Source: Undaria pinnatifida
Lineage: Eukaryota > Sar > Phaeophyceae > Laminariales > Alariaceae
Assembly: GCA_012845835.1 (NCBI GenBank)
Contig: JABAKD010000001.1
Span: forward strand, 10,607,718-10,671,717
DNA length: 64,000 nucleotides
Direction of reading: 5' to 3'
A program made the position numbers and the translations under genes. Below are positions 21,241 through 32,500 of the stretch, in pieces. The notes under the pieces were generated by a model. That model was not told the origin of the DNA. It saw only the letters and a list, made by a program, of their open reading frames with translations, and made no database searches. How positions within the stretch are numbered: position 1 is the first letter of the stretch; the number at the start of each line of letters is the position of its first letter.

Positions 21241-22095
21241 CTACAGCTCATCAAGCGAGGCGCCTTGAAGAGAAACAAGTATTCATCTGTACCGCGTGCG
21301 TATACGTAGCATGCGCCGAAAATGAATGCTACGATGGTGATGGTACATTTTTTCCTTCGATCTCTTCATGTTTTTTTGTAGAAAGCTCTACACAGTCTAC
21401 ACCCTCCACACCCCAAATGAATCTCTTCAGAAAATCAACTTCGTGTTGACTTGTTGACGAACAGTCCCACATGGCCGAGGCATCAAGCGAAATATCCAGT
21501 AAAAACACAGACAGACGCTGTATTCTGTTCCTTCCGCACGGTATTAGTCGCGTGATACACCGGTCGAGCCCGTTGTTTTTCAGGTGCATTAATCTTTGAA
21601 GGTATGTATTACTCCTATCTATGGAGATGTTGCCAGGGCAAGCACCATCAAGAAATCATTATCAAATACAATGGTACATACTGTGCAATAGAATCCGTCC
21701 TGCATCGCAACGCGCAGTAAGGTGTTATGAACTATTAATAGTACTTCTCATGTAGACTAGACTATAGATAAGTTGAGGGACTTTGTCCAAACTCCCAAAT
21801 TGACCAAAAACTGGTATCCCTGGGGCTTCGGGAGGGGGAGTCGGGGTGACCTTGCGCAGACAGTGTATCCTGCTGGAGGGTATGATCTGCAGCGAACGAC
21901 TTCGAGGAGGACAACGTACCGAAGATTTTCACCGATTCGTCAACCTTCTTAGCTTTTGCCGATTCTTGGAACGCACCCAGTACCAAAATAGACAAGACAA
22001 AGCCAGAGTCGAGAGAACCAGCAAAATACTTCTTTTTACTGCACAATCCGAGAGCAGCAGGAAAAAATCTAAAGACAGCACAGAAAGCACGTCCC
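21241..22095. other. Unassigned sequence
   Basis: The most protein-like frame is minus 21762-22046 (94 codons, Lys/Ser-rich, no motif). Near its C-terminal end lies GTAGACTAGACTATAG, a short motif recurring elsewhere in the window (for example about 43808 and 49765). Confidence 0.25.
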
Positions 22096-22099
22096 TGCT

Positions 22100-22396
22100 A
22101 CGTACGGTAGAATATCAGAGATGTGAATCATTTTTTTTTGTGAGGCTGACCTCACTTGACAACAAGCCCCAGACATTTATTTGCAAGACCTTTCCGAAAA
22201 TATGATTTTTGGAAAAATGAAAGTTCTACAACCCGATGCACCCCACAGCCCCGAGGTTGTTTCAGCGACAATTATTGCACAAAAAAATGAGTCTCCTCCG
22301 ACCCATTTTGGCTTCTAAAGGAGTCCCGAAATTTTGGAAAGATATTTAAGCGAAAACGCGCCCTTGACAATACCTATCTATCGTAGCACGCATCCT
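22100..22396. mobile_element. Possible highly diverged T-family relic
   Basis: The right end CTATCTATCGTAGCACGCATCC matches T termini and the left end GCTACGTACGGTAG resembles the opposite terminus. The interior is poorly conserved (CCCCGAGGTT, GAGTCTCCTCCGACCCATTTTGG). This is a tentative call. Confidence 0.4.
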
Positions 22397-23424
22397 TTAA
22401 TTTTTCATATCGAAGACGAAATCGATTCTTTTTTTCCCATAAAGACCTAAAACCCGACGATAGCCGACTAAAAACACGGTATCTATCGCATCGATTGGTT
22501 GCCGAAAGAACGGTGCTCCCGCCGGGACGAAACGGCAGCGCAAGCTGTAAGCTGTCTCACCGTGCGGCTGCCGTGGCCACCGCGTCATCAGCTGCCGTGG
22601 TCTATGGACGCATGTGAGTAAGTCGATCCACCCTGGTTCTCAGCTGAGGATCGGGTGAAAGATGGAGATTGACGCTCGCGCCACCGGAACCCCAGGCGCG
22701 CCACACGAAATCCCCCGATTTCCATACATTATATCCTAGTCTGTAAACTTAACGGCTGTGTTGTAGTAAAGACGACTCAGGTAGCCACTCGGAAAGTACC
22801 CCCACCGGGTACTGCTGTAGGACTCTCGCGGACTCACCCACAAACAACAGCCCAAGCTGAAAGCCACCTCCCCCCCGGATTTGTCCAGTTTCGGCCGACC
22901 CTATACCGGGCTAGCCGTTGGTCCGACGTTCCGGAACCTGCCGTCTCTCTGTCGTCGTCCTCAAAGGTCTCTCTCTCTCTCTCGGAAAGGTGGTATTGGT
23001 TTTTCTTCGGTCACCATCCCGTCTGTGAAGGAGACTCTCCGAGCGCACAGCTAGGAGGTCTGTTTACTCGTCAACAACTTATGTAGTAACCCGAGTCTAA
23101 GACGACTACTGTGCCCCGGGTCGTCGCGCGGTCGTACGGGTTGGGGCAGGAGGTGCTCTATTTGAGGCGGTAACCTTATTTCTGATCGTCAATAAGTGCG
23201 GGATAGAGGCCACAGCTCGTCGTGGCTGAGGGGGAAGGGGGGAGGCGGAGAGGCAGGCACGCGTTGCAGCACGAAACAACTTGTGGAGGGGTTGATAAGC
23301 GAATATCACTAAGGAGGTTTCGGGGCAGATTAGATGGACTAATCGTATTAATTCCTATGTTCATCAAGGGATTATGACTGATCCTCATCGGACGTTCGAT
23401 GTCACCGTTTCATATCGCAAACGC
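22397..23424. other. Non-coding stretch
   Basis: Contains a short CT microsatellite at 22967-22983 and Pro/Ala-rich minus frames at 23106-23388 without support. I see no gene or RNA. Confidence 0.35.
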
Positions 23425-23600
23425 ACTCAGTCTCTGTTTTTTTTTGCGCTTCATCCCATTTATTTTATCCTCGCACTACAACTCTTTTGCGCTCCCTCCC
23501 AGCCTCCCAGTAGTAAATAACTCAGCACTCTCTTCCGTCGTCGGCTCACGTCGAATTGCGGCTACCCACGCTGCTAAGCGCTCTCAGCAGTTAGTTGATC
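23425..23600. repeat. Dispersed repeat V, copy 1
   Basis: Aligns with 37635-37865: CACTCTCTTCCGTCGTCGGCTCACGTCGAATTGCG against the ACGTAGACTCGCATCAAATTGCG region, then GCTGCTAAGCGCTCTCAGCA against GGTGCTAGGCGCTTTCAGCA. The tRNA-like block at 23640-23712 lies just beyond, in the minus sense, so V may be the body of a SINE. Confidence 0.6.
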
Positions 23601-23639
23601 CTTCTTTTTTGCATGTATGCGAATACATTCAAAATATCA

Positions 23640-23712
23640 CCACGGTGGGAATCGAACTCAAGGACCAACGCTTATCAATGGTATTATTCGCGGGTAACCG
23701 CTGGACCACCGG
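23640..23712 (-). repeat. tRNA-like block (pol III A and B boxes), likely SINE head
   Basis: On the minus strand the sequence has CGGTGGTCCAGCGGTTA, an A-box-like D-arm, and GAGTTCGATTCCCACC, a B-box-like T-arm. The T stem and the acceptor stem do not pair properly and compete for the same bases, so this is not a functional tRNA. The CGGTGGTCCA start is shared with the SINE at 52003. Confidence 0.5.
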
Positions 23713-24237
23713 CGCGATAGGCCGTGATGAACCATGATTATTCACTTTTCATTATTATGTATATTACGGTTGATTCAACCAGATCCCGCACACTTTCAAT
23801 CGCTGTTACCCGTAGTACCGTTACATCGCAAACACAGCAGTAGTATGCACCCCGCTTTTTGACGTGCTTTCTTTGTTTTTCTCGTGGCGCACCCAGCAGC
23901 TTAGTCTATTTATTTACCTTCCTCTCCTGAATATTGTCTGATTGGCTGATTGTGGCAAAAATTCGAACCGCATTTCGTATTTGGCGCGTTTGGTATGGCA
24001 TGATCAATCTCCTTCTTACTGCTTCAGCGATGCTCTCCTTCTTGGCGATATATGTTCTCTCCTATCTATGCTGTGTATAGGTCTTAAGGTCGGTGGAGCT
24101 AGCATCTCTCTCCCCAGGAGAGGATGAAGAACGGGCACGGGCACTCGATGTGCTGGATGGGTGTCGATGGGTGCGCACGTAAATGCTTTACCAGAGAACA
24201 AACTCACACCTATACGTACCTGTAATGGCCCCATTGT
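23713..24237. other. Non-coding stretch
   Basis: No convincing frame or repeat was found. Confidence 0.35.
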
Positions 24238-24765
24238 GGGCGATGCGTGCTACCACATGGAGGCAGCACGTTTTGGCCATTTTTTTCTAGTCATCCCAGG
24301 GTAGGGGTTGCAGTTGTTCGATTGACTAATAATGCACCTGTCCGATTGGGCTCCTCGAGTGAGGAACCGCCGGTTAGTCAAGTAATTTCACGAGAACAGA
24401 AATAGAAACTTGGTCGGGTTGTTGTGCGAACGAACGAATGCCTTCAAAAATATTTTTCGAGTGCGATATTGGGCTCCTCATGCGACGTGCTTAAATAACC
24501 CGAAATCGTCTGAATAAAATGTTATTCTTGTTTCTATGCCGGAGCCCTTGTTTTTTCTCATATATCAAGGCCATGGAGATTGTGTTCATGATCGTCGGGT
24601 TGCACGTTGAGTATACTACCTATGCCCCATGGGACTTTTTTTTCTGGTGGTGGCGGTTTTAGTTTTCTCCAAATAAGTTTTTAGGAGAGGTCTGAAGCAC
24701 CCAAAATCGAGGAACCTCAGAAAATAAGGGGTGCACCTCTATCGTAGCACGAGTCAAACCCTGTG
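24238..24765 (+). mobile_element. MITE family T, copy 5, interrupted by a U MITE
   Basis: The left terminus GCGTGCTACCACATGGAGGCAGCAC and right terminus GGTGCACCTCTATCGTAGCACGAGTC bracket the family interior (AACCCGAAATCGTCTGA, GGCCATGG, AGGAGAGGTCTGAAGC). A U-family element (24290-24495) interrupts it, replacing about 25 bp of T. Confidence 0.75.
24290..24495 (+). mobile_element. MITE family U, copy 4, nested in T
   Basis: Begins AGTCATCCCAGGGTAGGGGTTGCAG and has GATTGGGCTCCTCGAGTGAGGAACCG, GCGAACGAACGAATGCCTTC and GCGATATTGGGCTCCTCATG. Its right terminus is missing, so it is truncated where T resumes. Confidence 0.75.
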
Positions 24766-26080
24766 CGAGCACCCAATACCTCAAGTGAGGAGTCTCAGGC
24801 ACAAAAAGGCGCGTTTCTACCGTACGTAGTAGTAGTAGTAATAGCATGTGTCGGGTGTACCAGCCAGGTATGCGAGTTCACACGCTTACACTCCGGCAAG
24901 CCGCAGCGCGGTTAGGCAAAAAGTGGCATGCCATCAATCCGTACTCATCATCTCTCCTGCATGGGTGTTGCGAGTTAAAGTCATGCCCCTCTCGTCAACC
25001 AAACGGCCCTCAAGTCGGGGTTGAAGTTACGGTAGACTAGTGGTTCCTGTATTGTAGGCCCCCCGGTATTTGCCTGCCGGAAATACCGTCAATCAATGTA
25101 GAGGCAACCGTCAATACTCCACTATTTATCACTACTGTCTGTTCCGATTTGTGCCAAACGATTTCAAAGGCACTAGATAGAGCGCTACAACCGGCTCTCT
25201 TCATCAACTAACTGGCACTGTATTAGGCCATTTTTTTAATATACCGCGGTATCAAGCGCTCAGTGCTGGCCCCACGAGGTAGCCTTTTAGAGCGTCCCCA
25301 AAACCCTGATGGCCATGTAGTCTACGGCTGATGCTATTGGTGATGCCCGTTCTACCACGTCGACTCTTCGGAGGAATCGACCCATCCGGGAGTTTCTTGT
25401 TTGGTGTAGTCCCGATTGACATTTAAACAGATGCTTTTTCTTGATTTATGGAGGAAGTCGTTCCGCGGTTTTCAAGATATGAATTCCGACTTTCCCCACC
25501 ACCTTTACTCGTACCTGTGACCAAGTGAGCTAACACTTGTGGCCTGCGGGTGGTCCACCCGGAAATGACTACGGAGGCTCTCTGAATCAGCAAAATCAAT
25601 CGGCTATTCGGCGACACGCACCTTTTATCGTTCAGTATTAGCGCAAGAGTTTCCATCTGTATGTAGGACTCTGCAGGGGTCTGGGGTTTTGGATCCCCGC
25701 TTTTTTAGTTTGTGCATTCCCCGGTAGTGCGTGCGATGGGCGTTCGAAGACCTATAGGATTAATAAGTGTGCACTGCCCGGCGCCTGACGCAGAACGCCA
25801 GATCTCACTCGTCGGTCTTCATTCGATTAACACATGTGTGTGAGTGTGCCTTTGCGTTACATCAAGAGCAGAGAAGAGATCACTTCGGTAGAGTATCGAT
25901 CGACGTCCACCGCATGTTCCATCATGACTCGACAGCACTAACAACCTGAGCATCAGCCCTGGGCTGGACCTCCGCTGGCCTGCCACATATTATACAGGGA
26001 GTACACAGGATCTTGCGTACGAACCCGGTGGACCCACAAGTAGCCCACTCCGAACGTTAAGTCACATGATAACGCTTATT
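24766..26080. other. Unassigned sequence
   Basis: A minus frame at 25423-25656 (77 codons) is the longest. No motif or repeat is recognised, apart from a short GTAGTAGTAGTAATAG run near 24827. Confidence 0.3.
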
Positions 26081-26353
26081 GTTTCATGCATGCCGAATTC
26101 CACCTATGTCTGGTTTTGTCCACCTCAATGCGGGTTATATTGTTTCCGTGCGCAGAACAAGGTTGGACGTCTTAGCCCTGTTGACCCTGGCATTAGCAGG
26201 GGAGTCACCGACCTGTATCCTTCACGAGGGTATACACACACCCCGTAACACGCGCGATCGAAACACCACACGCAGCTTTCAAACCTTACGTTTGATCAAA
26301 AACCTTTTTTGGTCGATCTCACAGCTGAAGTGTGTTTTTTCATTTTTTGAATA
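26080..26353 (+). mobile_element. Dispersed element Z, copy 1
   Basis: Aligns with 50380-50590: TTTCCGTGCGCAGA, CCCTGTTGACCCTGGCATTAG, AGGGGAGTCACCGACCTGTATCCTT, GCGCGATCG, then the terminal GATCTCACAGCTGAAGTGTGTTTTTTCATTTTTTGA. In this copy the MSFDEIF frame of the other copies is destroyed. Confidence 0.6.
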
Positions 26354-27438
26354 GGAGGGGCTTACTGCTGTATCTCTGTTTACAACTAACTGCACAACCA
26401 TGCCATGTTTCGGGGGACAAACTATTTTGAAATAGTGTGGGCACATCCTTATGGCGACAAAGGGGTACGAGGGTTCCGGGTCGGATGCTGCAACCCGATG
26501 CAAAAAATTGCCAATCCATCCCGCACAATCTGGCGCCTCCTCAAATGTATAGACTACGACGCATGCTACAAAAGATCCTCCTTCGAGAAGGGGTTGACTT
26601 GATACCCCAGGGGTGTCGTAGGCGTTCTAAACTACTATTAATAGTATTGCGCCTGCTGCTAGTTGTAGGCTTCGGATACTACCTGATCACGTACGAGGCC
26701 CCCGACGATGTGACTTTGATTGTTGCATTGGACGCAAAAATGTTGTAGTGGGTACGATCCCCTGGCTGTGCACCAGCCACATAGTCTAGTCTAAGCATAC
26801 ACCATGTGACTACTGCATCAATGACGAGAGCAACACGGCTGGCGTTGTACTGACTGCTGCTGTGCTGCTGCTGTCTACCAGGTACTGAGTTTGATATAGA
26901 ACGCACTCCATTTTTCGGCGCCAGCGAAGGCAATTTGGACTGTATCGCAATGCAGCAACAGCGACAAGCGTCCAAGTGCTAATCTCCAGTATCAACATGC
27001 TTAGAGGCGACCAGTTCAGCATTAGCACATATCCTCTTCTAGGAAAGCCAGATATAACCAACCGTGGGCGGCAGTTGCAGAAAAACTGGTTACTCGGGAG
27101 TCACGTGCGCTGCAAACTAGACGGACATATCCAGAAGGTTGAGCCATTTGCGGGTCAAACGCTGAAGTCTGTGTAAAAGGCACTCATTACCAGCGTAAGA
27201 AATCAAGCCTGGGCCAGCTTTACCGCTTCTTTCAAAAGTGTCCTGTAATGTGCATCATCTTCTGTATCAGCTGCACGCTGTTGCACACGCCACACGCCAA
27301 TTACACACGCCAAAAGGTTATGAGCTTCGGTGGTATCCACGCTGAACGCCAATAGGTAATGAGCCTCGACCGTACAAACGCTTGTGCCACAGCTGTGGAG
27401 GCACGGCGAGCCAGGGATAACGTCTCCCGGAGCGACGA
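26354..27438. other. Unassigned sequence with a weak membrane-like ORF
   Basis: The plus frame at 26437-26748 (103 codons) has one hydrophobic stretch, LLLIVLRLLLVVGFGYYLI, near residue 67. No homology is recognised and no splice context supports it. The motif AGTCTAGTCTAAGC lies near 26786. Confidence 0.25.
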
Positions 27439-27654
27439 CTACTGGCTTTCCTCAGGGGTCGGGACCTGACACATCAAGACCACCTGCGCGGAGTTCTGCG
27501 GGATTTCACCAATCAAGCCGATAGTTTCGGGGATAGCTGAAACGACGGGAATATCGAGGTCAAAGCGATGAAACCCAATGTGAACATACGCTTGAGCTTC
27601 GAATAACTTTTTTGACGTTTGTGAGTTGAGATTACCAGAGAAGAAAGGGGACAC
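27439..27654 (-). CDS. Short unassigned coding-like frame
   Basis: A 71-codon minus-strand frame with unusually protein-like text, including KKLFEAQAYVHIGFHRFDLD followed by a SAIPETIGLIGEIPQN segment. I do not recognise the family. The N-terminus may start upstream and the C-terminal TPEESQ is followed directly by a stop. It could be a last exon or a retroelement fragment. It ends next to a 37-bp tandem duplication at 27643-27717. Confidence 0.25.
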   Translation of the reverse strand: MSPFFSGNLNSQTSKKLFEAQAYVHIGFHRFDLDIPVVSAIPETIGLIGEIPQNSAQVVLMCQVPTPEESQ

Positions 27655-27717
27655 CCGTCCTAGATAAATATCAGTAAGAAAGGGGACACCCTTCCTACCT
27701 AAATATCAGTATACTAT
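27643..27717. repeat. 37-bp tandem duplication
   Basis: AGAAAGGGGACACCCGTCCTAGATAAATATCAGTA is followed immediately by a copy with CTTCCTACCTAAATATCAGTA. Confidence 0.85.
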
Positions 27718-27764
27718 CGAACTCAACTACCACAAACGGAACCATTTTGGCATGCTACGACCGC

Positions 27765-27832
27765 CAATATAGATGTATTATATAAATGAAAAAATACACT
27801 TCAGCTATGACATCGATCAAAAAGGATTCTGA
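27765..27832 (-). repeat. Element Z fragment, inverted
   Basis: On the minus strand it reads TTTTGATCGATGTCATAGCTGAAGTGTATTTTTTCATTTATATAATA, matching the 3' end of the Z copies at 26268, 29763 and 50515. Confidence 0.6.
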
Positions 27833-29462
27833 TCAAAACTCTACACACTAGACTATATATCAACTCCAACGTCCTACCGGTACGGATATCCTACCCGGCG
27901 TACTGCTACAGAACAGCTCAGAGTACATTTACGGTCACAATCAGGCATCAATCAGCCTTGCCCAAAATAGTGTTTTCCCGTCAACGGGTCCGTACGGTGT
28001 CGTGCTTAACGCGAACTGGCATACCCTGTCTATGTTGCCCATTTTCATACCCACTATTTGTTGATCGCCTGGTGTGCGATAGTGATGTTGTAGATCTTGC
28101 ATGAATCCGTTGCCGCCATGTTAACCTAGCCGATGGGCAAACAACGATATAACGAGTCTGGAGCAGTTGGGGGGGAAAACCAAACCAAAACTTGGCTATT
28201 AACTAAACTCAGGTGGGCACCAAACAGCATCCCTTCTATTCCATATCGGTACTAATCCCGTTCCCGAGTTGAACATTTTTGCGGCGGTGCGCAGTTTCCA
28301 TCTCCCGAATACCCTTCCGCCCCTCTCCTGGCCTTCACCTCCGCGCCACCCCGGCCACATAAATGATGGGGTAAACACATGCCAGGTACAGTGCATCTGG
28401 TATGCATCAATAGAGACTTTCCAACGTATTACGCTTTCCAAGCGACGATGTCCAGCATGAGCTGTAACGTCGGTCACCCATAAAGAATTACGAAGAAAAC
28501 CAAGGGGGACAAAAAAAAGAAAGAAACCTATGCACGACGTCTATTAATATCCCCTTCCTGTGTCTACTTCCAGCCTGGCATCGATCAAATCCGCCCGGTT
28601 CCCTTGCCCCACTCTTTTTTCTCGTTACATACTCATCTACGTTTTACCCTGGGAATCCTAAACATCGCGCCGAAAGACGGCCTGCGCCGCGAAGAACAAA
28701 ATAACTGAGAACGCCTCTAAAGCCACACCCAATCTGTTTGGAACAAACAACTTGAAAATAGCGCATATTTTCTTTTCCAAGACGTAAAAAACTCAAGTCG
28801 TAGCCAACTCCATAATCCCCGGCACATCACGCTCATCACACAACCCCCCCGGTCCAAGGGAGCGGAGAGGACGGGGGCGGGGGGGGGGGCAGTTCCCTCT
28901 GGTCACCATTGAAACAACGGCCTCGCTATCGGAACATCTACCGCTGATTTCTTATTAAAGTAACGCTTTTCCACCGTAAAATCAATCTACCCCATACATG
29001 GCTCTCGAGCAACAGCAATACCGGCAGACGTTCATACCTACCGTCACATCGTTTCAACCAACTTTCGAAGAAACAAAAAAATAGAAACCTGTCGGCTCTC
29101 TTAGTTTTTCTTTTGAACGAAAACTACAATCGCCTTCTTTCCTGCCGAAAAAATTCCACATAGCTTTCTACAAAAGTAACGAAAACAAATACTCGAGTAA
29201 AAAATTATGTCGGCCGGCTAATTTTTCCACTTCAGAATAACGACAAGTGCATTTGTTTTTCTTACCGTAAAAGATCGTCCCATCGACCTGCCCAACAGAA
29301 AAGCACGAATTAAAAAGCTATATTTTGGCCCGTCCACTTTTTCGTGTTTGGAATAACAACAAGGCCAAATAATCTCCATCTTCCGTACCTAATTCTCCAA
29401 CAAAAAACAAGCAAAAAGAGTCTTGCCCAGTCTACGGCGATCGGTCGGAGGCATCAATCAAC
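27833..29462. other. Spacer downstream of the kinase gene
   Basis: No credible frame longer than about 90 codons. A G-run of about 18 sits near 28872-28890. The interval holds the putative 3' flank of the kinase gene on the minus strand. I saw no clear polyadenylation signal to choose. Confidence 0.35.
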
Positions 29463-29537
29463 CTACGCAAAGAATTGGCCCTTGTGGAAGGTGTATCCAT
29501 CAAGGCGTTTCTTGGCGTACTCAGCGAAATCGAATCC
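29463..29537 (-). CDS. Kinase terminal exon 11
   Basis: Acceptor GAAACCCTGTAACAG, 24 codons and TAG. It encodes GFDFAEYAKKRLDGY and a short polar tail, the family C-terminus. Confidence 0.93.
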   Translation of the reverse strand, partial: GFDFAEYAKKRLDGYTFHKGQFFA

Positions 29538-32500
29538 CTGTTACAGGGTTTCCAGAGTGGACAGCAGGTGGGCAAATGAGGGTTGGGGTGGGGGGGGGTC
29601 ACATGTTGGTAAGCGTCGTTTCGCGGCCAATCCGCACAATTGTAGTGTATTGCTATGGAAGTTGTACCACGTTAAAAGGTATAGCTGGTGGCGCTGGGCA
29701 TCTCTGTCATCATCCGCAGACACATGAGTGCGTGCGTACACATACATATATATTATATATAAACAAACGCAGCTTGCAAAGATGAGTTTTGACGAAATCT
29801 TCGATCTCACAGCTGGAGTGTATTTTCATTTTTTATAATATAAACAAACGCGGAGAAAGGGAGCAGTACATCGAAACGAACACTCACCTCATCAGCGAAC
29901 ACGGAAATCAAACATAACCCTACTACCAGATACGGCGGAAAAGAAAAAAAAACAACAATAACAACGGCAGCAACGAAAACAAAACACAAGCACAACACAC
30001 GAAACAGAAGCAGAAATCAACCCATCTCAAAGCAGGGTCCAAATGAAAACACTCCAACAAAGATTTACAAGACAACAACCGCAAAATTTCCGGAGTGAAC
30101 AAGCGGCCAGACGCAACGCTTACGCCCGTTATCGCTGGGCGCTTACGTAGCCGCAACACATTCACGAGAAAGGATTTGCATGCAATAGGGATACAAAACT
30201 ACCACTCCTCATTATCATGTCGTTTTATCGATTGTGGTCGTACCTCTATCTCGGAAGTGTTGGCTTGTATGATAGCCCAGAGTCCCCACGTGAGGTGACT
30301 GGCTAACGTGTACTTGTCCACGCGCGCTACGAGCTCACGGAGTAGGTCGTCCGTTGACTGCGGGCCAAAAAGCAGGAGCAAGCGCATGAAGCGGCGTTGA
30401 GTGTACTGGGTGTATGGTATTTCATCGCAACCGCGCGGTGGAACACGCAGACACAGTCGTGATTCTCCCAGACTAAGTTCATGCTCCGAGGGTGCCTTCT
30501 TCTCGAGTCTTCTTGATGATCGTACATCATTTTCATAAATGTTACAAAACTTGTTTTTTTCGAGTCTTCTTGATGACCGTTCATCATCTACATAACTATG
30601 TTGCCCTCTATTCCCCGGTATCTGCCCTCTATTCCCCGGCACAATGAGCGTCAATCTATAAGTCTGTCCCGGCCCGCTCCATCAAGCCAGATGACTACTG
30701 AACACGCTAGCATATCAAAATGGCGGACGCATTCGAACCGACGTCGTGAGGGGACTACAGGCGGAAACTAAACAAAGCTGTGGGGACGCACACAAGCTGT
30801 AGACAAAGTTAGGAATCTGCTTCGGAAACACATACGCATCATCGGCGCATTCACAAATCATGAGAGCAAACACAAATTTGGGAGACGCACACAAGTCGTT
30901 GACGCACATACACACACCTGGACACATAAATACATACACATTGTGGACAGAACCACAATCGCGGTAAAGGCTACATGGAAGCCAACACAAACCATGGACA
31001 CACACAAAAGCCATGGACACTTAGGCCTCGAGAAACCTTCGCAGCTGAGCGGGTTGTACTACGTCAAAATTGAACATGTGTAGCAAAAATCGAAGCAAGC
31101 ATGCCGTAAAAGAAGGAAGACTGATATATACTCGGAGTATATATATATATGTATAGACTATACATATGTATAGATCGAAGGTCCGCGACTCAGTCACCGA
31201 ACTGTCCGCGGGAGCGGTACCCGGTTTTCTTCTTGGCGACTCCCGCGGCTTCGACGTACCATAGGCCCCGAGAAACGCTCGCAGCTGAAAGGATTCTACC
31301 TCAAAAGCAAAGAGGTGCAACCAAAAAACGAACCAAAAACAGACAAAATGACCTAAAATGACACGGAAAAGAAATCGTCGACTGGGTCGCCACTCGCTCA
31401 CCGGATTGTTCGACGGAGGCGTGTCTGGTTTTGCTCTTAACGCATCCGCTGCTTCGATGTAAGCACCGAGAAAGCTTTTTCGTTGAGCGACCGAGGGGTA
31501 CTTGCGCCGGAAGTCGGCATCGAACCCCGCGCACTCACAAAAGTGGTTGGCGATGTCGTACCTGTAGGGTCGTGTTTGTGTTTAGTGTTCCCGGTAGCGT
31601 TTACCATATACGTTTTAGTGTTTAATGTTTACGACTCAACATGATGTGCTTCTTGTCCTTTTTATTGGGCGCGAGGAACTCCCGGTGAGGCACTCGCGGG
31701 CGGTTTGATTGAGAGCAGGGTGATTCCGAACATTTAGGTTGGACGCGAGAAAACTCCGAGATTTTCCATTAGACGGGAGGGAACTCGGAGTTATCGCAAT
31801 CGACGGGAGGAACTCAAAAGTGGGTATTCATGTACTTCTCGAATGAACGCGAGGCAAACCCGAGCTCACTGATTGGACGTGAGGAAACTCCGAGCATTTT
31901 GATTGGGCGCGGGGTTTCTCCGAACTTATGCACTGGACACCACAAACTCTATTGCAGGCAACGCTGACATATTTTGGTTGGACGAAAATTAAACCCGAGC
32001 ATTCTCATTGAACGTGAGGAAAATTTGGGCTTCAGCTCGGACGCGAAGAAATCCAGCAGAACAAATTACGCAATTTCGAGTTTTCTTCTGTTGCACACAG
32101 AGAAAACTTCCGGCCTTTGACTGCCCACGACGCCACCACAAGCCTACCGATTGGACGAGAAGTTTTTATAGCTGCAACGTTTCTGGCCGGACCCAACTTA
32201 CCTCCGACATTTCTAATTGGGCGCACGTCTAGCTTTCTGATGGGGCGCGAGGAGCTCATGCACAATTTTTTCCCGCAGGGATCGTAGTCGGAATACTCCA
32301 AGTCGACGCGGGATGAGAATGGAACTCTGCGAAGTAGCCCTTGAGCTTTCTGAGTGGTTCGCCAGGAACTCTGGTCCTGGTAATCTCGACCTTTGGATTG
32401 TACTCGTGGCAACCGGTGGAGGTGGGGTAGTCTCGGGCCAATCGATTGGACGCAGCGTCACTCTTAACCATTGGAATGGAGTCAAAGTTGACCCGATGCC

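Noticed and set aside
23640-23712. A functional tRNA gene on the minus strand
   Set aside because: A and B boxes are present but the T stem has mismatches and the acceptor stem can only pair by using T-arm bases, so I call it a tRNA-derived SINE head.
30715-31020. Minus-strand Cys/Val-rich ORF of 101 codons
   Set aside because: It lies in a CACACA-rich part of a kinase intron and has repetitive text without motifs.
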